A DNA stretch of 64,000 nucleotides, taken from NCBI GenBank assembly GCA_964384375.1, contig CAYLLN010000001.1:154202-218201 (forward strand). Direction: 5' to 3'. Positions 47,701 to 55,750 of this stretch are shown piece after piece (the stretch's first letter is position 1; every line of letters begins with the position of its first letter). The notes under the pieces were generated by a model. The model searched no databases. It was given only the letters and a program-made list of their open reading frames with translations, and was not told the DNA's origin. Both the position numbers and the translations under genes were made by a program. The stretch comes from CAYLLN01 sp964384375 (GTDB lineage Bacteria > Planctomycetota > Planctomycetia > Pirellulales > Pirellulaceae).

Positions 47701-49814
47701 GCATCGAGGACGAAGAAGAAAAGGCTCGCCGCCTCGCGCGTGCGGCCATTGGAGGCGCACCACAATTGGCGCTCGCCGGACCGATCGCGGCGGAAGTCGC
47801 CGCCAGTCCGATGGGCGAGGCGGGGGACGGTGGCGCACCGGGAGCATCGCCCGAAGCGAGCGCCGCGGCGCTCGCCGTCGCTCGCACCAGTCGCGACGGC
47901 GGCGTACCGGCCGGAGGAGCGCCGCTTGCTGCTGGCGATCCGGGCGAAGCGGGACGCAGCGGCACCGACGTCGTGGCTGCCGTCACCATCGCCCGCGCCG
48001 AAGCGACCGATGGAGCTCCGGGGCAGGCCGTCGCCGGCGGCGGCTCGGCCTCACCGACGCGCGTCGCTACCGGCCCAACGATCGCCGGCAGCACCGTGGC
48101 GGAAACGATCGCCCTGTCTGGCGCTCCCGAATCGAGCGGCACGGAAAATGGTGCTCCGCTCGAAGCTCGCGGCGTGGAAGCGGCTCGTCTGGCGGGAGGA
48201 GCTCAAGGACCAGCGACAACCGGACCCGTCGGCGCGATGGCTGGGCCGGAGGTCGTGGAGAGCACGTCAGCCGGTGCAATCGGCGGTGGTCCCGGCCGAC
48301 GGCAGGCTTCGCCCGCGAGCGACGATGGTCCCGCCATTGGCGCTGTCGCCAATGCCGGCTTCCCCGGTCGCCGCGCGGTGGAAACGGAACTGGCCGGCGG
48401 CAGCACGCGGGCCGAGGGAATCCCAGAAGTCGGTCCGCAATCGGCCGTCGCCCAGGCCGAGCTCGATCACATGATGGGAGGCGTCGGCAACACGCCGATG
48501 ACGCGGCAGACGGGTGACGCCGTCGCCGTCGATATCGAAGCCCCGGCCGGGCCGGGCGGCCTGGGAACCCAGTACACGCCGGAAGTCGGCATCAACACTC
48601 GTCAAGCGCGGCAAGAGAGCCTAAACGTGCAGCTCCGCTCGGCCCGCTTCGTGAAGAGCACCGTCGGCGGCCTGCCGAGTGTGAGCACCTCCGCCGTTGC
48701 GGCGACCAGCGCGTTCGCAACTCGTGGCAGCCGGAATGAAGGAAACCAGCCCGGCGGCGGCCGTGGTGCTCCGGGACCGCAGACCGAAGAAACCATTGAA
48801 CGGGGTCTCGCGTTTCTCGCCCGCTACCAATTGCCCGATGGCGGTTGGTCGCTGCAAGGCTTCCCCGAAGACGCTCAGCTCGCGACCGACACCGCCGCCA
48901 CTGCCCTCGCCGTCCTCGCGTTTCAGGGGGCTGGCTTCAACCATCGCGAGCACCAGTATAAGGACGTAGTCCGCGGCGGTATCGATTTCCTCGTCAAATC
49001 GCAGAAGGAAAATGGCGACCTGTTCGTGCCGCTCGACGACGAATCGAACCGGAGCGTCTGGCTCTATAGCCATAGCCTCGCCGCCCTCGCCCTTTGCGAA
49101 GCCTACGGCATGACGCAAGATCCGCAACTCAAGGAGCCGGCGCAGAAGGCCCTTGATTTCATCGTCGCGGCCCAGCATCCCGAGCGCGGCGGCTGGCGCT
49201 ATTCCCCTGAAGTCGGCAGCGATACGTCGGTCACCGGCTGGATGATGATGGCCCTCAAGAGCGGTGAACTTGCCGGCCTGCAAGTCCCGAAGAATACGTA
49301 TCAGAAGATCGAGAAGTGGCTCGACGACTCGCAGCAAACCGGCCAGCCGCACCTGTATCGGTACAATCCCCAGGCCCCCGATACCGACGAGCAGCGTCAT
49401 GGTCGCGCCGCGAGCAAGACGATGACGGCGGTCGGCCTCTTGATGCGGCTCTATACCGGCTGGAAGCGCGACAATGCGAACTTCGCCCGGGGGGCCGATT
49501 ATCTCCGCGAAAACCTCCCGGCCATCGGCACGCCGCGCGAGCCGCAACGCGACACGTACTATTGGTACTACGGCACGCAGGTGATGTTCCACATGGGAGG
49601 GCAGCACTGGCAAACGTGGAACGCCCGGCTGCACCCGCTGCTCGTCGGCACGCAGGTGAAAGGCGGCGCGATGGCCGGCAGTTGGGATCCCAAGGGGGCC
49701 GTCCCTGATCGCTGGGGTCCGCACGGCGGGCGGCTCTATGTGACGACGCTCAACCTGCTGTCGCTCGAAGTCTATTACCGCCACCTGCCGCTGCACGACG
49801 ACACGGCCAAGTAG
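44769..49814 (+). CDS. giant TonB-like protein with low-complexity region and alpha/alpha-toroid domain
   Basis: A 1681-aa protein. Three hydrophobic helices occupy about 23-43, 57-76 and 84-104. Residues 110-205 are Pro/Glu/Arg-rich (EPQPIPVPENQPTTEP), like the TonB linker. Residues 205-1335 are a disordered, Ala/Ser/Thr/Arg-rich region built from degenerate units ending in RR (for example TATPQVARR and TAAPTLTRR) and, later, GGAPQLALAG-type units. From about 1340 to the end lies a prenyltransferase/squalene-cyclase-like toroid (ERGLAFLARYQLPDGGWSL, HPERGGWRYSPEVGSDTSV, NLLSLEVYYRHL). I start at 44769, 26 bases after TolR. It is probably a TolQR-driven device spanning the envelope. Confidence 0.82.
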   Translation: MAKIRRVIRKVAANSGDYFDEHLWPVYIALVVLGGFLMGISAAYLKFSEVPWYANAWTSLIMIPVIVVAFMAAFRLIDNRLLRRSMQLSVVVCAILHIALVVQMVETQLFSGLFERPAERAEVVQRRPRRVIPEYQPQQLLPEEDRPRQDFERPLETRTPEPDRQPEEIVRQPMPEEPQSPPEPQPIPVPENQPTTEPNVVRRNQPNEAAPRQAEQASKLSRQTKPSDLKISQLIETPTPLGVPSAGVEARAAQSAVERRATDSPAVARASEAQPTTTEPTATPQVARRTEAASATPEVTAQPTLRRQVAQPAATPRTQVAAADTPSPSRETSPTAVAPATTTMTRQTTTSPEVARSTIEPTPEVTADPTSTPQRREHPAEAEPTAIAQTPSPVANRQPRSTTRPDVATTAAIESPNRSASNNAATAVEASAEASRIQRTSSQVTTAQPATTPAAEPRSADRSQPALSMARSQGRESPMTSTNPTAAPTLTRRSGAPSLPNASQTADAAGAVVATQSASEVSPTSTATRRQATESPVAASASGEPSPAQLASSATEPTATPAMIRRSSATGTAAMEAPVIAPQVGAVATTSRSTDSAVTNVVTTVGDVPANAGPQTAAAANPGPSSSAISRQTSPQTSGATRTQPTLAADSASPASQLARGGASRSQSTSQPTVDPSGAAVGSPRRAIAEAAAASSPTSVESPATAVASSGANDPSAQPARLALSRSQSGTAGSGRSPNMESSLPGGNSPALTASISARRTESTQNAPPGDALSPSSPATVARSRAGADAPTSSLVAQTAETGTTGAGSELGEVTASASAALTRADAAARHAEVTATRGTGEVDLGPTQTIAEAGSGRASGGGQPELNFQSPANAVARSAAGGAPQMALAAAEVGEVAAPAGTAGGEPSASEPGPAALAAVRTVAGGEATASGGASRAEETGPLAEANTASLLAETNVSRNDNAEGRSGGEAAAGQPGIEDEEEKARRLARAAIGGAPQLALAGPIAAEVAASPMGEAGDGGAPGASPEASAAALAVARTSRDGGVPAGGAPLAAGDPGEAGRSGTDVVAAVTIARAEATDGAPGQAVAGGGSASPTRVATGPTIAGSTVAETIALSGAPESSGTENGAPLEARGVEAARLAGGAQGPATTGPVGAMAGPEVVESTSAGAIGGGPGRRQASPASDDGPAIGAVANAGFPGRRAVETELAGGSTRAEGIPEVGPQSAVAQAELDHMMGGVGNTPMTRQTGDAVAVDIEAPAGPGGLGTQYTPEVGINTRQARQESLNVQLRSARFVKSTVGGLPSVSTSAVAATSAFATRGSRNEGNQPGGGRGAPGPQTEETIERGLAFLARYQLPDGGWSLQGFPEDAQLATDTAATALAVLAFQGAGFNHREHQYKDVVRGGIDFLVKSQKENGDLFVPLDDESNRSVWLYSHSLAALALCEAYGMTQDPQLKEPAQKALDFIVAAQHPERGGWRYSPEVGSDTSVTGWMMMALKSGELAGLQVPKNTYQKIEKWLDDSQQTGQPHLYRYNPQAPDTDEQRHGRAASKTMTAVGLLMRLYTGWKRDNANFARGADYLRENLPAIGTPREPQRDTYYWYYGTQVMFHMGGQHWQTWNARLHPLLVGTQVKGGAMAGSWDPKGAVPDRWGPHGGRLYVTTLNLLSLEVYYRHLPLHDDTAK

Positions 49815-49843
49815 CTTGTGGTCGGCTGAAGTCAGCGGCGGGC

Positions 49844-51226
49844 TTACGACCGCACTCCTTGCGGCTTCTCCATCAGCCCCAGCCGCTTCATCTTCTTGTA
49901 GAGTGTCGTGCGATTGATGCCGAGGGCGTCGGCTGTCGCGTTGCGATTCCAATGGTTCAGCTCGAGCACTTCGCGGATGATCTGCCGCTCGGGGGCTTCC
50001 ATCGCGTCTTTGAGGGCTTTGCCGCTGGCGGGCTCGAAATGGGCAGGCTGGCCGAGGGTGAGCTGACTCGGGAGGTCTTCAACCGTTACTTTCGGCCCGC
50101 GGCCGAGGAGCACCGCTCGCTCGACGACGTTCTGCAATTCGCGGACGTTGCCCGGCCAGTTGTAGCGCTGCATCGTGGCGATTGCGTCGTCGTCGAAACC
50201 GTGCGATTGCTTGCCGGCATCTTCGCAGGTGCGAGCGTGAAAGTGCTGGGCCAGGAGCGGAATGTCGGCGAGCCGCTCACGCAATGGAGGCAGCTCAATG
50301 TTGATGACGTTGATCCGATAGAACAGATCCTGGCGGAAGCGGCCTTGCTGCACGGCCAGCTCCAGGTTCTCGTTCGTCGCCAGGATGACGCGCGAATCGA
50401 CCTTCTGCGTTTTCGTGCTGCCGACCGGCTCAAAGCTGAACTCCTGCAGCACGCGAAGCAGCTTCACTTGCAGCCCCGGCGAGCTCGTGCCGATCTCGTC
50501 CAGAAAGATTGTTCCCTTGTCGGCTTGTGTGAACTTACCGATCTTCTCGCCCGTCGCGCCGGTGAACGACCCGGCGGCATGACCGAAGAGCTCGCTTTCG
50601 AGGAGCGTCTCGGGCATCGCCCCGCAAGCGACCTCGACAAACGACTGATCGCGGCGCGAGCTGCGGCGGTGGATGGCCCGCGCGAGGAGCGTCTTGCCCG
50701 TGCCGCTCTCGCCGGTGATCAGCACGGTCGCCCGAGTATCGGCAATGCGATCGACCGTGTCGAACACGCGCTGCATCCGGTGGTCGTGGCCGACGATGTT
50801 CTCCAAGCCAAATCGCAAGTCGAGCTGCGCCTTGAGCTGCCGATTTTCCTCGACGACTTTCCGCTGGGAGAGTGCCCGGTCGATCGCCATCTCCAATTCT
50901 TCGTCGATCAGCGGCTTGGTAAGCAAATCGAACGCGCCGGCACGCAGAGCGTCGATGGCCGTTTCGACGGTTCCGTAGCCGGTGATCAGGATGACGGTGA
51001 TCCGTGGGTAGTGCTCGCGGCACCAGGCGAGAATTTCAAAGCCGTCGCCATCGGCCAGTCGGATGTCGGCCAGCACCAGGTCGATCGGCCTTTCCTTAAT
51101 AATTCGTAACGCTTCCGTGCAACCGGAGGCGGTGTGGACCTGATAACCTTGCTCCCGCAGCCACCCGGCCATCGCATCGAGCACATGTCGATCGTCGTCA
51201 ACGAGAAGGAGATGACCGGACTTCAT
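49844..51226 (-). CDS. NtrC-family sigma-54-dependent response regulator
   Basis: A 460-aa regulator. The receiver domain (1-120) has the acidic pocket LLVDDDRH and phosphoacceptor Asp54 (LADIRLADGDGF). The AAA+ domain has Walker A GESGTGKT, the sigma-54-contacting loop as GSFTGA (Ser for the usual Ala) and Walker B GTIFLDEIG. The Fis-type HTH at the C-terminus is HWNRNATADALGINRTTLYK. It activates sigma-54 promoters when phosphorylated. The start at 51226 is at the family start. No kinase is adjacent; the kinase at 2210 is of matching type. Confidence 0.93.
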   Translation of the reverse strand: MKSGHLLLVDDDRHVLDAMAGWLREQGYQVHTASGCTEALRIIKERPIDLVLADIRLADGDGFEILAWCREHYPRITVILITGYGTVETAIDALRAGAFDLLTKPLIDEELEMAIDRALSQRKVVEENRQLKAQLDLRFGLENIVGHDHRMQRVFDTVDRIADTRATVLITGESGTGKTLLARAIHRRSSRRDQSFVEVACGAMPETLLESELFGHAAGSFTGATGEKIGKFTQADKGTIFLDEIGTSSPGLQVKLLRVLQEFSFEPVGSTKTQKVDSRVILATNENLELAVQQGRFRQDLFYRINVINIELPPLRERLADIPLLAQHFHARTCEDAGKQSHGFDDDAIATMQRYNWPGNVRELQNVVERAVLLGRGPKVTVEDLPSQLTLGQPAHFEPASGKALKDAMEAPERQIIREVLELNHWNRNATADALGINRTTLYKKMKRLGLMEKPQGVRS

Positions 51227-51338
51227 GGTTCGCCCTGCGGAGTCGAGGCAAAATGCAACGTGATGACTCAAGTGCTGCTGTGTAGTTGATTTACGTCACG
51301 GTGGCGAAAGGTCAACAAACGATCCCAGGGTCAGGGCA

Positions 51339-51353
51339 TGACAGAAATTGTCA
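51339..51353. promoter_or_regulatory. TGACA-N5-TGTCA dyad, possible operator
   Basis: A perfect 5-bp inverted repeat with a 5-base spacer lies in the 496-base divergent region between the NtrC-type and NarL-type regulator genes. It is suitably placed for binding a dimeric regulator. No other clear site, and no convincing gene, is visible in 51227-51722. Confidence 0.3.
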
Positions 51354-51722
51354 GGGGCAAGCGAACCACCGGAATAGAGGATATAGTGAGAGTTTTCCGG
51401 CGGCTTTGGTCGGTTAGCTCACAAATGTGAATATCGCTCACCAACCGCTAACAGGTGAAAAAACAAGAACTTACGTTCACGCACCAATTGAAGTACTCAT
51501 GCGGTTCTGCGCAAAATGGGTTCTGGAATGGAACGCCCTTCTGGGCAAATCCCCTCCAAAGCATAGCATGATGGTCTATCGCCGCAACAAGCTGCAACAA
51601 ATCCCCGCCAGCGACCGTTCGATGTTGCTGTCAGGGGGTGAATTCCTGACGGGCGTCCTTTTCATTCAATCTCCGGAAGCAACTTTGACGCCCGGCATTT
51701 CCGGGAGAAACTGAGGAGCGTG

Positions 51723-52355
51723 ATGAAGATTAATCTGTTGGTGGCTGACGATCACGACGTGGTTCGCGAGGGGGTGCGATCCATGGTCCAGGGGTCCGAT
51801 ATTCAGGTCGTAGCCGAAGCGACAACGGGGAACCAGGCGATCGAGCAGTCGATGAAACTGCACCCCGATGTGGTGCTGCTCGACGTGCGAATGCCGGACA
51901 CGGACGGGTTGGAAGCTCTCGAACGGATCGCCGACCGCTCACCTCGGACCAAGGTGGTCATCTTTACGAGCTACGACAACCCGACCTATGTCGCCCGTGC
52001 AGTTGCTCTGGGCGCCGCCGGCTTCCTGCTCAAGGGGGCGACGAAGGACGAAGTGCTCGGCGCGATCAATCGGGCACATACCGGCCTGCCGCCGGAGAAC
52101 GACAGCCTGATGGGGAAGGTCCGCAACACGATGGCCCGCCGCCGTCCGACATACGACGAAGACATCCCGCTCACCAATCGCGAAGTGCAGGTGCTGCGGC
52201 ACGTGGCCCTCGGTCTCTCGAATCGCGAGATCGGCCGTTCGCTCGACATCAGCATCGAAACGGTGAAAGAGCACGTGCAGAACATCCTGCGCAAGCTCGA
52301 AGCCGGCGACCGCACCGAAGCCGCCGTCTGGGCGGTGAAGAAGGGGCTTGTCTAG
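51723..52355 (+). CDS. NarL/FixJ-family response regulator
   Basis: A 210-aa regulator. The receiver domain has LLVADDHDVVREGV, phosphoacceptor Asp54 (VLLDVRMPDTDGLEAL) and the conserved Lys in FLLKGAT. The LuxR-type HTH is LTNREVQVLRHVALGLSNRE...ISIETVKEHVQNILRKL. GAGGAG precedes the ATG at 51723 by four bases; a GTG one codon earlier is also possible. It should bind DNA as a dimer on phosphorylation. No cognate kinase is adjacent. Confidence 0.93.
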   Translation: MKINLLVADDHDVVREGVRSMVQGSDIQVVAEATTGNQAIEQSMKLHPDVVLLDVRMPDTDGLEALERIADRSPRTKVVIFTSYDNPTYVARAVALGAAGFLLKGATKDEVLGAINRAHTGLPPENDSLMGKVRNTMARRRPTYDEDIPLTNREVQVLRHVALGLSNREIGRSLDISIETVKEHVQNILRKLEAGDRTEAAVWAVKKGLV

Positions 52356-52399
52356 AACTCGGGTAGGCGCCCTCGCCTGCCTTATCGACGAAGCGACGC

Positions 52400-52426
52400 G
52401 GCGGCCTTTCCAGGGCCGCCTTTCTC
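52400..52426 (+). terminator. rho-independent terminator
   Basis: GGCGGCC/GGCCGCC form a 7-bp stem with a 7-base loop, followed by TTTCTC. It lies 45 bases after the NarL-type gene and just before the convergent Xer gene. Confidence 0.65.
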
Positions 52427-52435
52427 ATGCGCTCG

Positions 52436-53410
52436 CTAGGAGGCAGCACGCGCTGAGCGCGCCCGCGGGTGTGCCTTCTCATAGACCGCACGCAGTCCGG
52501 CCGTACTGACGTGCGTATAGATCTGCGTAGTTACGAGGCTTTTGTGGCCAAGCAGCTCCTGCACGCTCCGGATGTCGGCGCCCCGGTCGAGCAAATGAGT
52601 GGCGAACGAGTGCCGGAGCGTGTGTGGCGTCGTCCGCAGGTCGAGGCCTGTGAGCTTCAAATACTTCAGCAGCATCCGCGCGACGCTCCGGGTCGTCAGT
52701 CGGCTGCCGAAGCGATTGGTGAAGAGGGGCGTAGCAGGTCCGGCTTGCCGAGCCGGACCTTGCGTAGCGTTTTGACGTGGTGTCGAACGATTTGGTCCCA
52801 CCCGGCGGGCAGGACCTACCTGGCGGACTTTCACCCACCTCTCGATCGCCTTGGCCGCAAAGCTGCCGATCGGGGCGAGGCGTTCGCGGCGTCCTTTGCC
52901 GCGGATGCGAACCAGCCCCTCGGCCAGGTCGAGGTCGGCATCGTTGATGCCAACGGTCTCGCTCACACGGAGGCCGGCGGAATACATCGTTTCGAGAATG
53001 GCCCGGTCGCGCAGACCCATCGGCGTCGTTGCCGGCGGTGCGTCGAGCAACTTGCCAATCTCGTCGGTCGAAAGGAAGTGCGGCAGCTTGTGGTCGCGGC
53101 GTGGATTGCGGAGCGGCTTGGCGGGGTTCGATTCAGCCAGGCCTTCGCGCTGGGCGAATTTATAGAACGTCCGCAAAGAAGCCAGGCGGCGGGAGACCGA
53201 CGTTTTTGCATAACCGGCTTCGTGCAAGGCGGAGACGTAGCCGCGAAGGTCAATCGGCGTCACTTCGCGCGGCTCGGGCTCACGGCCATACGCCTGATTC
53301 AGATAGTCGGCGAGCGAGGTGAGGTCTTCGCGGTAGGACTTGATTGTCAGCGCGGCGGCATTGCGCTCGACCGAGAGAAAGCGGAGGAACTGCGTGATCG
53401 CGGAGTGCAT
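52436..53410 (-). CDS. XerC/XerD-type tyrosine recombinase
   Basis: A 324-aa recombinase. The N-terminal core-binding domain (FLRFLSVERNAAALTIKSYREDL) and catalytic domain are complete: YSAGLRVSE (Arg), HTLRHSFATHLL (His-x-x-Arg), LGHKSLVTTQIYTHV (His and the nucleophile Tyr). It resolves chromosome dimers. An insertion of about 30 residues (near 198-228, QVGPARRVGP...GPARQAGP) lies between the beta-hairpin and the active-site helices and is encoded by palindromic repeat DNA (52731-52822). Confidence 0.92.
   Translation of the reverse strand: MHSAITQFLRFLSVERNAAALTIKSYREDLTSLADYLNQAYGREPEPREVTPIDLRGYVSALHEAGYAKTSVSRRLASLRTFYKFAQREGLAESNPAKPLRNPRRDHKLPHFLSTDEIGKLLDAPPATTPMGLRDRAILETMYSAGLRVSETVGINDADLDLAEGLVRIRGKGRRERLAPIGSFAAKAIERWVKVRQVGPARRVGPNRSTPRQNATQGPARQAGPATPLFTNRFGSRLTTRSVARMLLKYLKLTGLDLRTTPHTLRHSFATHLLDRGADIRSVQELLGHKSLVTTQIYTHVSTAGLRAVYEKAHPRARSARAAS
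52731..52822. repeat. palindromic repeat pair inserted in-frame in the Xer gene
   Basis: AGGTCCGGCT/AGCCGGACCT (52736-52745, 52751-52760) is a perfect 10-bp stem with a 5-base loop. A second GGTCC/GGACC palindrome containing CCCGGCGGG lies at 52794-52816. The interval keeps the reading frame and adds Gly/Pro/Arg/Gln residues to the recombinase. Confidence 0.8.
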
Positions 53411-53420
53411 GCGAGGATTT

Positions 53421-53480
53421 AGGGTTCAGGGTTCGGGGTTCAGGACGGAGGTATCCTGGCTTCGCTGAACCCTGAACCCT
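53421..53480. repeat. 14-bp inverted repeat AGGGTTCAGGGTTC
   Basis: AGGGTTCAGGGTTC (53421-53434) is inverted perfectly at 53467-53480 around a 32-base loop, between the Xer gene and the 89-aa gene. It could terminate transcription of the upstream genes or be a mobile palindrome; similar structures lie at 57072 and 58060. Confidence 0.7.
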
Positions 53481-53485
53481 AGTGC

Positions 53486-53755
53486 CTACTCATCCGTCGG
53501 CAGTGGCAGCTTGAAGCGCGGGTGCGAATGCGGCACAGCGGCTTCAGTATCCGCCTCGACTTCGGACGCTTCCTGAGCGGTCTGGCGAACACGCTGGCTC
53601 AGCACTGCAGCGTCGTACCAGCTGAACGATAGCTCGGGGTTGCTGGCAAAGCGGCCGAGGGTACGGAGAGCTTCGGAGCGATGGTCGTCGTCGAACAAAA
53701 AGATGTAGCGCTCTTCGCCTTTGACCAAAGCCAGCACGTTGATGTCTTGCGTCAC
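53486..53755 (-). CDS. small conserved-looking hypothetical protein
   Basis: An 89-aa protein (INVLALVKGEERYIFLFDDD, HRSEALRTLGRFASNPELSF) with a compact alpha/beta look and an acidic, Pro-containing tail. Its composition is protein-like and its position between the lipoprotein and Xer genes on the same strand supports it. No family is recognised. Confidence 0.65.
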   Translation of the reverse strand: MTQDINVLALVKGEERYIFLFDDDHRSEALRTLGRFASNPELSFSWYDAAVLSQRVRQTAQEASEVEADTEAAVPHSHPRFKLPLPTDE

Positions 53756-53833
53756 GGGGCTGCGTCTCCTCTAGCCGATAGCGAGCGTCCGAGCCTGGGT
53801 AGGCCGCGCGAAGTTGGCGCGGCGAGCGGTCCC

Positions 53834-54919
53834 TCACGGGTCATATCGGCCAATGGGCCAGCGATAAATCACGCGCGCTTCACCGGCCCCACCTCTTGCC
53901 GCGAGCGTCTCGGTCACGTGCAAGTGGCAGCAGAAGCGAACGTAATCCTCGGGGCGCTGCAAGTATCCGAGCCAGCCGCCGAACCGGGCGTCGTCGCGAA
54001 AGAAGTAATAGTTTTCCAGAAGCTCCGTAACTTGTGCGTCCTGGCCGTGATAAATCCGCGTGTGCGTGATGATCGGTTCGTGCTGCGGACGCGACGTGGG
54101 TCGAATGGGACTGGGTGCTGGCGGCACAAAACCGCGTGGATCGGGCCAGTCGGCGGGCAATTGTGGTACCGGTGCGCCAGCGTTGCCAGCGCCGGCAGCA
54201 CTCGCACTAGCAGCGTTACCCGCGAGATTTCCCGCAGAGTTTGCCGCGGAATTCGTGGCGATTTTGTTCTCCGCGACCTTGCTGCTCGTACCGGTCGTGG
54301 CGGATGCGTGCGATACGCCGCCCGCCAGCGGATCGAGCGGCTCGTCGGGAGCGATCTCGGGCGTTTGCGTTTTGAGTTGCTCGCGGGCCAGTGCGAACTC
54401 GGCTTGCTCGACGAGCGTGCTGGGAATGTACTCTTCCTCCGCGCGGCCCCACGGCAAGCCGTAGCCGGCGGGGATCGAATGGAAGCTCGGATTGGCCGCG
54501 TACCAATCGACCGCGATGCCGACGCGGGGCGGATAGTACGGCGAGAACTCCGTCACCGAGCCGACGAGGACCGCATCGACTCCCATTGCCCGAGCGAGCT
54601 TCTGAAAGTCCGATCCCATGCGCGGCTCGATGCCGCTGGCGATCATCAGTTGCTTGGCGACGCCAACGGGCATCACCTCAAAGCCGGGAATGTCTTGCAG
54701 CTCGTTGTAGTAGGCGAGCGCTACGTCCTCTCCATCGACGGTTGGCTCGGCGCTTTGGTTGTAGAACGGCAGCACCGCGACCCGGTGCAATTGCGGGAAT
54801 GGATTGTGATAGCGAGGCTCGACCCGACGATCGGGGAACCCCGCACAGCCCGTCGCGAGCGCACCGCAGGCCAGCAACGCGAGAAGCCAAACGGGCCGAT
54901 GGCACGATCCAGCTAGCAT
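53834..54919 (-). CDS. planctomycete lipoprotein
   Basis: A 361-aa protein with a lipoprotein signal: WLLALLACGALATGC, Cys at the lipobox end (LATGC). The N-terminal domain (HRVAVLPFYNQSAEPTVDG, AMGVDAVLVGSVTEFSPYYPP) resembles GNA1162/DUF799-type periplasmic proteins that have a beta-alpha nucleotide-like fold. A low-complexity Asn/Ala/Ser region (about 215-265) and a C-terminal domain follow (HTRIYHGQDAQVTELLENYY). ATG 54919 places the signal correctly. It is probably anchored in a membrane, role unknown. Confidence 0.75.
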   Translation of the reverse strand: MLAGSCHRPVWLLALLACGALATGCAGFPDRRVEPRYHNPFPQLHRVAVLPFYNQSAEPTVDGEDVALAYYNELQDIPGFEVMPVGVAKQLMIASGIEPRMGSDFQKLARAMGVDAVLVGSVTEFSPYYPPRVGIAVDWYAANPSFHSIPAGYGLPWGRAEEEYIPSTLVEQAEFALAREQLKTQTPEIAPDEPLDPLAGGVSHASATTGTSSKVAENKIATNSAANSAGNLAGNAASASAAGAGNAGAPVPQLPADWPDPRGFVPPAPSPIRPTSRPQHEPIITHTRIYHGQDAQVTELLENYYFFRDDARFGGWLGYLQRPEDYVRFCCHLHVTETLAARGGAGEARVIYRWPIGRYDP

Positions 54920-55014
54920 GACAACCTGCCGATGCGCGAGCCGGGTAGCAGCCCGCAGCGTCGCGTTTATCGGCAAAGTCGGCGCAGGTTCTTCAGGTTA
55001 TTGATGAAGCGAAC

Positions 55015-55704
55015 TCACACCAGCGACTGCATGCTCGTCATCCCAATTGGCTCGCGCGAGTGGAACGGCTCGCCATACGCCACGCCGATCGCCTTCCCCC
55101 AGTAAGCCGCTTCGTCGCGTAGCTGATCGAGGAACGTCGGCGGGTCGGTGCTGCGACCTTCGACGAACTGGCTGTGATAGCAGCGAATCGCTGCCAGCTT
55201 GCGGTCCCAGTAGGGGCTGATGTCGAGAATGAACGCCGGCTGCGCGGCGTGCTTTAAATGGACGCAGTAATAGTTGTAAATCCGCCGCGGATGCCACGGC
55301 TCGCCGGGTATATCAGTCTTGGTCAGCTTCGCCCAAAAGCGGGCCGCTTCGACCAGTTGCGTCGCCGCGACGTGATCGGGATGTGCATCGACCCAGTATG
55401 GCGCGAAGAGCCATTTCGGGCGAGTCTGCCGAATGACGACGGCCAGTTCCCTGCGGGCCTCAAGCGTCGCTTCGAGACTCCGATTGGGCAGGCCGAGATT
55501 CTGCCGCCAATCGAGGCCGAGAATCTTTGTCGCTTCGGCCGTCTCGGCCGCACGCTTTTCGAGCGAGCCAAATGGCGTCGGTTCGCCGCTGGTCAGATCG
55601 AGCACGCCGACCTTGGCCCCTTCCGCCTTGAACTTCAGAATCGCCCCTGCCATGCCGAGTTCGGCGTCGTCGGGATGCGGAGCGATGACGAGGATGTCGA
55701 GCAT
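55015..55704 (-). CDS. PIG-L-family deacetylase (BshB1-like)
   Basis: A 229-aa metal-dependent deacetylase. The metal motif APHPDDAELGMAG is at 8-20 and the third ligand in VDAHPDHVAA. LDLTSGEPTPFGS and RAAETAEATKILGLDWRQN are close to the BshB1 group that deacetylates GlcNAc-malate in bacillithiol synthesis. Other PIG-L roles are equally possible. No bshA or bshC is nearby. It is followed by the oxidoreductase gene on the same strand upstream (46-base gap). Confidence 0.8.
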   Translation of the reverse strand: MLDILVIAPHPDDAELGMAGAILKFKAEGAKVGVLDLTSGEPTPFGSLEKRAAETAEATKILGLDWRQNLGLPNRSLEATLEARRELAVVIRQTRPKWLFAPYWVDAHPDHVAATQLVEAARFWAKLTKTDIPGEPWHPRRIYNYYCVHLKHAAQPAFILDISPYWDRKLAAIRCYHSQFVEGRSTDPPTFLDQLRDEAAYWGKAIGVAYGEPFHSREPIGMTSMQSLV

Positions 55705-55750
55705 GGTTTGCCTGCAAGACAGCGATTGAGCCGGCCGTCATTGGCACTCA

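Noticed and set aside
44628..47847. Several 250-470 codon minus-strand frames opposite the giant protein
   Set aside because: Low-complexity, GC-rich coding DNA stays open in antisense; none has a start site or protein-like order.
51427..51714. 95-codon plus-strand frame before the NarL-type regulator
   Set aside because: No ribosome site and no protein-like features; it is probably leader or intergenic DNA.
53681..54916. 411-codon plus-strand frame opposite the lipoprotein gene
   Set aside because: The minus strand has signal, lipobox and ribosome site; the plus-strand frame has none.
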